From Eledone cirrhosa (taxonomy: Eukaryota > Mollusca > Cephalopoda > Octopoda > Eledonidae): a stretch of 64,000 nt of DNA. The position numbers and the translations under genes are program-made. Where the stretch lies: NCBI GenBank assembly GCA_964016885.1, contig OZ024748.1, forward strand, positions 30,695,312 to 30,759,311, written 5' to 3'. The notes beneath the pieces were generated by a model. It saw only the letters and a list, made by a program, of their open reading frames with translations. It was not told the origin of the DNA and ran no database searches. Shown here piece by piece: positions 33,730 to 43,100 of this stretch (position 1 is the stretch's first letter; every line of letters starts with the position of its first letter).

Positions 33730-34110
33730 AACCTTGACAATTGGAACCTGGAACATCACAACCCTTACAAGGGAAGGAGCAGGAACTACTGCAGGAAGCT
33801 AGATGCTACCAGCTAGATATAGTCAAGGTTTCCTCAACAAAGTTCCGTAGCTCTAATATTGTAGATTTGGATAGAGGAGTGAAACTCCACTATTCAGGTG
33901 TGGCACTAGAAATGACTGCATGGGTGGGATGTCAGAATGTGTTATGAACTGGATCTTTATGCACTAAACAAAGAGTTCAATACCTGACATGAAAAGGAGT
34001 GATTGGAAGGAATGACGACTCTGATCTAAATACAAATGGAGAAGCCTTATTAGACTTCTGTTCTAACAATGGACTCTCTATTATGAACACCTTCTTCCAG
34101 CATGGAGACA
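33730..34110 (+). pseudogene. LINE AP-endonuclease domain, N-terminal part
   Basis: Reads EPGTSQPLQGKEQELLQEA, RCYQLDIVKVSSTKFRSSNI, KLHYSGVALEMTAWVG, then in another frame NGEALLDFCSNNGLSIMNTF. Opposite strand to the previous piece, with which it overlaps in content. Confidence 0.7.
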
Positions 34111-34564
34111 TATATCTTTTAATTTGAATTATTGATGCTCTGCGATGTCCATTGAGCTTTTCTACTGAGAAACATAATCATCATATATATTATATATGAT
34201 CATTATGTTTCTCCGTATATAACTGCTCCAAATTCTTAATTTGTTGAGCTGCTTATATTGTGACTAGTACTTCACACTACTTTCTAGAAGATATGACGTC
34301 CAGTCCTATTTGTATCTGCTGCCACAGTTAAAACGTTCTTCACACCATACAGTCTATAGTTTTGGCTGACTCTCGGATCCTAACAGATATATAGGTATTT
34401 TGTTCTTTATTGGAACTTATCCAAAGACGATTCCTCTGATAATTAGTTTCACGTTTCCACAGCTTTACCAAAATTGATAATCGATTACTTAGATCGATTT
34501 TTGCTTCAGTTTCTGAAATTTGAAAGGAAAATAAGAACTTTTCCACCTTAAAGTATGTACCTTT

Positions 34565-35110
34565 TTCTATATATTATAAGCACAAAATACTGTTTCTTTA
34601 ACTATATATGACTCTTTTTCTCTCAATATATACATATATCTTTTAATTTGAATTATATATACAGTATATATATAGATTTTATTCTTTATCATTAACATTA
34701 ATATAAAAAATAATAATCTAAACTATAATAAAGTAAGAAATGCGGGACTGCGTACGGTTTATAATTTTTTATCCCATTAGTAAAATAAGTTGGATTACTT
34801 TGAATAAATTATAAATGAATATTACATAATTTATCTACTAAATTTCGTGGCTGTTCATTAAATATATTTTATTATTTATTTAAAGATTCACTTCTTTAAC
34901 ATTTTCAAATGTCAACACTTCCGGTGGCGATCGCTTAAATAAACATTAATTTTCTCCTAATGCAGTTTATATATAATATTGTCTTTTTTTTAATGTATCA
35001 TGGATTACGTTACTGATTACAGAAGATAGTGTAACACAGACTCTCTTCAATTTCTGTGTATATTGCCAATTACGATTTTATTTGACGTATCATATCTACA
35101 TGCATATATA
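34565..35110. other. AT-rich sequence, nothing recognised
   Basis: Only short TA runs and no coding or repeat signature I can name. Confidence 0.5.
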
Positions 35111-35135
35111 CTTGTGTATATCAATATACACACAA

Positions 35136-35185
35136 CACATGCTAGCAGAAAATCACCCGAAGGGTGGTTTTTCTGCTAGTCATGT
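35136..35185. repeat. Short hairpin
   Basis: ACATGCTAGCAGAAAATCACCC / GGGTGGTTTTTCTGCTAG-CATGT around GAA, near-perfect 21-pair stem. Confidence 0.85.
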
Positions 35186-35389
35186 ATAATTATTTAAAAC
35201 ATTTTTAGAGAAGGGTCTCAAATTCCGTATAGCTTAGGGCAGCAGTAGGTGAAAGTCTGGCCTTGGTTGAGTGTGTATAGATTTACCTAAAAACTAAAAA
35301 AATGAGAGAAGTTACAGCATTATTTCTTGTGGTGTGGGTTTTTCCCAGCTTTTTTCTTCTTTATTATCCTACCCTTTTTAATTAATGGC

Positions 35390-35520
35390 TTCTGATTTAG
35401 GCACAGGGCCAAATATTTTGCGGAAGGGGAAATTCAATTAAATCAACCCCCGTGCGCAACTGGTGCTCTATTTTATCGAACCCCATAAGGATAAAAGGCA
35501 AAACTAACCTTGAAGAATTG
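35390..35520 (-). mobile_element. SINE 3' part, diverged
   Basis: GATTTAGGCACAGGGCCAAA ... TTTTATCGAACCCCATAAGG. Confidence 0.75.
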
Positions 35521-35646
35521 CTCAAATACTGGCATTTTAGTTCAGATCTAGCTGTCGAAACGGTCGGAGTCCTGAATCTTTTCATATTACCCCAACTATT
35601 GAGTACTCTGGTGGGTTATGGTCTAGCTGGGTTTTACCATACCCTA

Positions 35647-35651
<5 letters not shown>

Positions 35652-35682
<31 letters not shown>
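35652..35682. repeat. (TA)n
   Basis: TA microsatellite. Confidence 0.9.
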
Positions 35683-35686
<4 letters not shown>

Positions 35687-36177
35687 TGTTTACATATAAA
35701 CATTTGAAAGCCGTCAGCTATGAATTTTTGAAACTGGTGGTAGGGTGTGCCACATAGTGAGTTCCAGCAGAAGCAAGGAGGAAATTACCGATGGTTGCTT
35801 CTGATTGATGGTCATTACCAAGATAATGCTCTCCTTCACCTCGATTTCTGCTGGAACTTAAAATAAGTGCAAACATATAGTTTTGGTGCCTATGTACATG
35901 GGACAATTAGCTTCATTTGCATACTGAAGTGTAGGATGTGCTGATACTATCCGTTGGTCAAAATTCCTAGTAGAAGTGGCACCTTTTTTCTTGGTGACAA
36001 GATTGAAACTCAGATTACACATAGCCAGTACAGGCACTACAAAACATCTGACACTAATAATTTCACACATCCCCTACCCCCTTGACTTTATCTAATACCT
36101 CCATCAATTCATTAACTATTCAAACAAAATTAAAAAAATTTGATTAATTGAAAATAAAATAGAGATTTAAGAACAAA

Positions 36178-36375
36178 ATATATAATTGTTTCTACTTTTG
36201 GCACGAGGCCAGCAATTACCCAGTGCATTACTGGTACTTTATTTTATCGACCCCGTAAGGATGAAAGGTAAAGTCAACCTCGGCGGGATTTGAACTCAGA
36301 CCGTAAAGGGACGTAACTACGCCGGAAAGCATGGCGTCCGACTCTCTACCGATACTGCCAATCCACCGCCCTAAC
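36178..36375 (-). mobile_element. Full-length tRNA-derived SINE
   Basis: AATTGTTTCTACTTTTGGCA ... CGGCGGGATTTGAACTCAGA ... CTACCGATACTGCCAATCCA. One of the cleanest copies. Confidence 0.92.
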
Positions 36376-36654
36376 AAAATATATAATATAAGAATATAGA
36401 ACAAAATATATAATAAATTGAACACAGAATTTAAAGAGCCAGAACAAATACTGCAATAGAATTTTATCCAACGCTTTATTAATTCTGCTAATCCATTACC
36501 CTCTTGCTATTTATATTAATATTATCCCATCTCCACCCACCAGATATGTTTCTATATCAATTGAACTATGTACAATACTTGTTTTGGTTTTTTAAATTAA
36601 ATAAATCGAAGTTAGCATCATCTGAAGATTAGTTTCTGAAAATCATTCAATGTT

Positions 36655-36890
36655 ACCCATTTCACGACATATCACTCAATAGCCACACAAATTTCACGAC
36701 ACATCACACATTTTATGAGACATCACACAATAGCCACACACATTTCATGACACATCACACAATAGCCACACACATCACACAATAGCCACACACATTTCAT
36801 GATACATCACACAATAGCCACACACATTTCATGATACATCACACAATAGCCACACACATTTCATGACTTATCACTCAATAGTCAGGTTAA
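36655..36890. repeat. 32-base minisatellite
   Basis: About seven units of ATTTCATGACACATCACACA ATAGCCACACAC with point changes and one shortened unit. Not CRISPR: there are no unique spacers. Confidence 0.9.
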
Positions 36891-37016
36891 TCAATAGTCA
36901 ATCATCAGCTGTATTGTATCCATTCATTTTGTCACATAGAATGTAAGTTGAGTCTTTTCCTTGTAAACACATGCCCATATAAAGTAAGTCAGACACTCTA
37001 AAGCTCATTTATCAAT

Positions 37017-37240
37017 CTATGTATGTATATATGTTTGTATGTATGTGTGCATGTATGTGTATGTATGTATGTAAGTGTGTGGGTGTGTATGTATGTATGT
37101 GTGTGTGTGTATGTATGTTTGTATATATGTATGTGTGTGGGTGTGTATATGTATTTATGTTTGTATGTATGTGTGTGTGTGTGTATGTATGTATGTTTGT
37201 ATGTGTGGGTATGTATATATATGTATGTATGTTCTGGTTT
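37017..37240. repeat. (TATG)n microsatellite
   Basis: TATG/TGTG units; long open frames on both strands are artefacts. Confidence 0.95.
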
Positions 37241-37721
37241 TATAATTTCACAAATGTTTACCAATAGAGAGAGTGAGTCGGTTTCGTTTCTAACTTAGAC
37301 ACAAGACTCTCTCATTGGAATTTAAGCAACATCAACTAAGTAGATATGTATGAATGTCTGCATATGTGTGCAGGTATAGATGTGGATGTTTTGAGTTATA
37401 TGTGTGCATGTGCATATGGTTTGTATGTGTACAAGTGTATATGCAGTTATATATGTATGTATGTATGTGTACTATGTGTGAGTAAAAAAAAATAAAATAT
37501 ATTTCTGAACCGTTATTTCAAATAGAGTAACAAAATTTACAATAAATACTTTATTAAACAATAAATTAAGACTGATTTTAAATGTTCACATGGTCTATAA
37601 AACCGCAAAAGTTTGCAGCAGAAATTAAAGCAATTTTCCTTTTTTGAAATATTGCAGAGCAGTAAAACATTTTAGCCATTTTCTTTGTTGTGTTTGTTTT
37701 TCTCTCCTCTCTCTGAAATAC

Positions 37722-37856
37722 TTAAAGATTAGCACCAGCACTTTCTTGAGTAATTGGTATGATTCTTTCACCACTATTTAAAGATGATTTAATTGCTCGG
37801 ACAGTTAAAACACCATCAGATGCCAGCGCTGAGGTCACATTTGCTGCATCACATTC
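37722..37856 (-). CDS. sHSP exon 3 (end of crystallin domain and I-P-I tail)
   Basis: Acceptor ttctccag|GAA; encodes ECDAANVTSALASDGVLTVR then the tail ...GERIIPITQESAGANL and stop TAA at 37724-37722. A match to the family's SxLSxDGxLTV strand plus the I-x-I motif. Confidence 0.9.
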   Translation of the reverse strand, partial: ECDAANVTSALASDGVLTVRAIKSSLNSGERIIPITQESAGANL

Positions 37857-39185
37857 CTGGAGAAGAACAATAGAAAAATAATTGTTTCTACTTTAGGCAC
37901 AAGGCCAGCAATTACCCAGTTCATTACTGGTACTTTATTTTATCGACCCCGTAAGGATGAAAGGCAAAGTCAACCTCGGCAGAAAAATAATATTGGTTGA
38001 AACACTGAACATCTTCCAATGATTTAGTAGAAAATATATAACATGATGATGGTGATGGTGATGGTAGTGGTGATAGTGATGATGGTCGTGGTGGAGGTGG
38101 TGGTGCTGGTGATAGTGATGGTGGTGGTGATGGTGATGATGGTGGTGATAATGGTGATGGTGATGATGATAATGGTGGTGATGGTGTTGGCGATGATGAT
38201 GTTGATGTTGGTAGTGGTGGTGGCAATGATAATGTTGATGGTGGTGGTAATGAAGATGATGTTGATGATGGTGGTGGTGATGATGATGATGTGGATGATA
38301 ATGATGATGCTGATGATGATGATGATTTATAAGCAATTGAGGATCAAGAAATTATAAAACAAAAACAAACCAAAAATTTCCAATCACAAGAAAGTAGAGG
38401 TTCTACCCTACGGTCGAGCTCTTGTTATTTCAGTAGGGAATATATAAAATACTGACCCTTGGAAGAAGATACTGTCGTTTAAATTCTCTCTGGATATATC
38501 CATGCTCATCTTGTTTTTCTTCATGTTTGGCATGTATAACTATTCTATTGTCAATAATCTTGAGAGTTATTTCATCGGGAGTGAAATGGCTCACATCTAG
38601 ACGTATTTTGAATTCCTTCTCATCATTGGTCACCTTTAAATAAAACATAATAGCAGATGTTTTATTGGTTTTCATTTTATGGAAATATTTTTAATTGTAA
38701 AAGTAACCAGGCTTGCTGTGTATGTGTATATAAAAGTACATACATACACACACATGCTAACACACACACGTGTGTGTATTTATATATATATGAAAATTAG
38801 AGTTAAAACTCCAATTGGAACCCTGTAACTATTGAGCTCCAAGTATAAAAATACTGAGCCGATTAATAATATATAGTAAGAAACACAGTAAACCGTGTGT
38901 CTAAAATTACAAGGGTTGAAAAACCACATTTGTTTGAAATATTTAACCAAGAAGCAGACAATGATAAAATAAAAATATATTATTATACAAACCGCCTCAA
39001 TAACCATTATATCTCTCGGACAGATTATCCCTAATCTGTCCGAGAGATATAATGGTTATTGAGGCGGTTTGTATAATAATATATTTTTATTTTATCATTC
39101 TGTCTGCTTCTTGGTTAAATATTTCAAACAAATGTGGTTTTTCAACCCTTGTAATTTTAGACACACGGTTTACTGTGTTTCTTAC

Positions 39186-39216
<31 letters not shown>

Positions 39217-40146
39217 ATGGTAAAAGGAAAACAAAATGCTGACAAATTGTTCCCAGTGAAAAATAGTTTAATTAGGAATAAATAAAAATTAGTAATAAGT
39301 ATTGGTTAGTATTCAGTTTTGGTTTATATATATATATATATATATATATGATATTAATAAATGGAAACTATATTTATAAAACCATATTTATTTTATTATA
39401 TATATTTCAAGGGTACCAAAACTTTGGTACGATCTCATCAGATAAAATACAAATATATATATATTTGTTGAATTACCAACAAATTAAATATCCCTTTTGC
39501 TTATATATATATATATATATATATATATCAACTAGAAATAGATTGACATATATATAAAATAAATACATGAAATAATCACATGGAATAATTTGTAAAGAAT
39601 GTAGTCACACATAGCTAGGTAGGTAACTAATTAAAGTTTGACTAGAACTTCAAATATAGATAGATACCTTTTAAAATGATTAATCTTCTTTGTATATATT
39701 TCTTTAAGTAAGAAATATATTTCACCTATTAATCCGTAAATCACAGCAGTTAAATTCTTGGATCTTCACCAAAGGAGAAGAAAAATAACCATCTGTGTTT
39801 ACAAAGCAATTGCAAATCTGTGAATGACTCGAACCACGTGTTGCATTTTTAAAAAAATACACTCGTTGAACGTCATCCCAGTGGCGTGAAATACAGCCAG
39901 AAATAGCAGCCGAGCCTATTCAACTGAATTAGCTCAACAATCAAGGGGCCGTATATATATCCATACCTATGTGTGCCTACATTCTTTACAAATTATTCCC
40001 TGTGATCGTTTCATGTATTTATTTTATATATATATATGTCAATCTATTTCTAGTTGATATGTAATGCTCGGATCTAATCTTTGAGCTTATTCTACGGTGG
40101 ATATGGCGCATGTCTCTCAGACATGACAACCCTTAATTTTAATTTT

Positions 40147-40185
<39 letters not shown>

Positions 40186-43100
40186 TAATATATATTACAC
40201 ATACATATGTGTGTGTGTGTGTATATATATGTGTGTGTGTGTGTATATATAATATATATATATGCACATATATATGTGTGTATATACAATATCGAAAAAT
40301 CTAGAAGCTGCTTGCTTACATCTCTTAGTGCTATCTGATGAATTGAGGCCGTCATATATGTGGAAATCATACCACTTAATTGTCGACCCCAGCAAAATAA
40401 ATTTATACACAGCTTCATATGGTTTTCATAAACAAAGAGATGGAGTCAAGTAATAAACTAAATGTTCTATACAGTTAAAACAATGAATTTATGATAAAAA
40501 TGTATAAAGAAAAAGAAAATATAGCATAACTTCATCAGAAGCAGAAAAATAAGTTTAAATAATTCAAAACACACATATGATAAACTTAGGATAATTAACA
40601 AGGAGAGGACAAAACAACAAATGAAAATAAGGCAAAATGAAAAACAATTTTTTGAAAATAAAAATATAAACGAAAGATACAGAACTCCAGGGTCATTCAT
40701 TAGCCATTGAGGTGTATCTTAGCAGTTTCAACCCCCTACTAATAGTACTATTGGTCAACCTGGCGTCACAGCGTCTGACACAAGCCAAAGCACTGTCCAG
40801 TGGAGTAAGAGACAAGACAAAACAATAACTTATAGCAATTAAGCTATAACAAGTACACACGAAAGTCTCATGAAAAGAAATGAACAAAAGGGAAAAGGAA
40901 GAAAAAAAGTAAGAAGAAAGTAAGATATGTATTAAGAAATGTAAGTCATCGGAATTAATTGAGTGAGATAATATAACAAGTTCATCACAGATTAGTAATG
41001 ATAAACTTAGGAAAAGTAACAAAGAGAGGACAAGACAACAGTTATAATTTCTTCAATAACTGCAATAACCCCCACCTTTCCTGAGTATTACTGGTTACTG
41101 TAGCTAGTTGTTGAATAAAAGCGTCTTTTGTGAATGGTAAATAATTATTTCTACTTTAGGCACAAGGCCAACAATTACCCAGTGTATTACTGGTACTTTA
41201 TTTTATCGACCCCGTAAGGATGAAAGGCAAAGTTAACCTCGGCGGGATTTGAACTCAGAATGGCAAGGGCCGTAACTCTATGCGTCAAAGCAAGGCGTCC
41301 GACCCTCTACCAATACTGCCAATAATGTTGAGTTCTTGGTTACTGTTAGCTACGAAGGTATGTGCAAAGTCCAAGGCCTTGTCTAACATTGGTTTAGTGA
41401 TAGAAGGGCAAAAATCAATTATATTGAACTGGGTAAACTTAGCCCTGGCTTTTGATGGGATGTCTTTGAACCAGGATATAACCAATGTGGTATTGTTTCA
41501 GAGTAACATGCTCATGTTGTGTGTGATGTGTATGTTTATTTCTCCTAAGATCTTGGTAGCTAGGCTTAATTCTGTTCTCAAGTTTATGAGCCTGCAGGAT
41601 GTAAAGTCCATTTTGTGATCCTTCAGGGTAATGAAGGCATCACGCTTTGCTAATCTCTCTAGTCTATTTTCAAATTTCTCGCTAATTCTTTGGCTTCATT
41701 GTTAACAAAGTTGTAAGTGTCAGGTGTGGCTTTCTGTTATTTGCTAGTTATATTGCTTAGTTGATTATATCTATCCCTATTTACTCCATATGGGTTCTTA
41801 GTTTTGTCTGAAAACAAATACATTATTTGATGATCTGAATTTCTTAGTATCATTTAGGAGGACTTTTAGAAATTTATGCTAGCTATTAAGTCTAAGAGGT
41901 TTGCTTCAAAGTCTGCAAGGTCCCCAACTTTGGGTGGGTGCTTGGTGGATTTGATATTGAATTTTTCAGTGGCGGTGGTTTCCATCTCTCCATCAAAAAA
42001 CAGGGCCTTCCATCTTAGACTCCATACAATTTCTTCCACTTTCTCTTGTAACATTTCGGAGAAGGCATGGTTCGATGGTGCCGATATGTTCTTGAAAGAG
42101 TAGTTCATTTCATATGTATCCATTATATTGAATGTTGAACCCATAGGCCGAAGAGTGCTCAACTGTTCTAGCTACTATGTTAGTCTGTTGTACTGGTGTA
42201 TGGCGGACATTTCTGTAAAAATCCACACTATATATATGATGCAATTCCCTGCCAAATTATGTAATGCATACTAGCATTACGAAATTTCTGCACATGGTGG
42301 TTCCAATCGGACCCTCAGTAGCAGATTAGAATCGCAGAAACTGGCGCATCAGTTCAGGTATCTCAATTTTCCTACTCGCACAAAGTCATCTTCCTCGATG
42401 ATTAACGTATGTGTTCACTCTAATCTGTTGGGTTTGAATTTTAATAATACAGACTTGAGTGCGGAAACGACCGAAGCTGTATCCATTCTAAATTATCCCC
42501 TGTTAATGTTTGTAATGCATTTATATTGTGTTTCAAAAAATCAGTCCTTCGCATTCTGTCGGCTTTTAAATCGATTTAAATCGATTTTAAATCCCCTTTT
42601 TCCTCGAAGGTAACATATTTTTCCCCTTCATTGATCATTTCCTTTGCACTGGAAATATCGATATTTGTAAAACTTCCTTTGCTTATTGTGGCAAAAGATT
42701 TTTTATGGTTGCTGTTGTTGTTCTCAATTGTTTGATTTATGGTTGTGGAGTTCATTTGTGAAGTTGTGTTTTTTTCTTGTTCAATATTTTTTTGTGTCGT
42801 TTGTGTTTCCATACTTATTGTTGTCATAGTGATATTCATTTCAACGTTCCCATTGCCACTTACGGCGGGAAATGCTTCAATTTTATCATCCATATAGTGT
42901 TTGTTTTTTATAAGCAAAAAGACAAAAACTTACCAGCGAGACTGGCACATAACTTCCTGTAGGTGATAGATAGATAGATACATAGACACGTACATACATA
43001 CACACATATACATGCATACATACATGCACTTACATACACACATATATGGTGGCTGCCAACTCGTTTTCGAGTACGGCCACTACTTTATATCCATGTAGGA

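Larger units (their letters stand above)
32600..34560. repeat. Inverted repeat, ~290-bp arms, enclosing LINE pieces
   Basis: 32610-32880 (for example ACTAATTATCAGAGGAATCA) is the reverse complement of 34280-34555. A further partial copy at 32890-33010 precedes the LINE fragment. Confidence 0.82.

Noticed and set aside
36228..36425. 65-codon open frame on minus
   Set aside because: Reads through SINE sequence; the same peptide recurs at other SINE copies.
36655..36890. Regular 32-base repeats resembling a CRISPR array
   Set aside because: Units are contiguous with no unique spacers, there are no cas genes, and the genome is metazoan.
37019..37298. Several 80-90 codon frames on both strands
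   Set aside because: TATG microsatellite; low complexity on all frames.
37935..38336. Poly-His and Pro/Ser-rich open frames
   Set aside because: Products of the GGTGAT repeat in sHSP intron 2.
40320..40380. CTGATGA...GAAATCATAC at 40328
   Set aside because: Stem II and stem I do not pair; chance occurrence.
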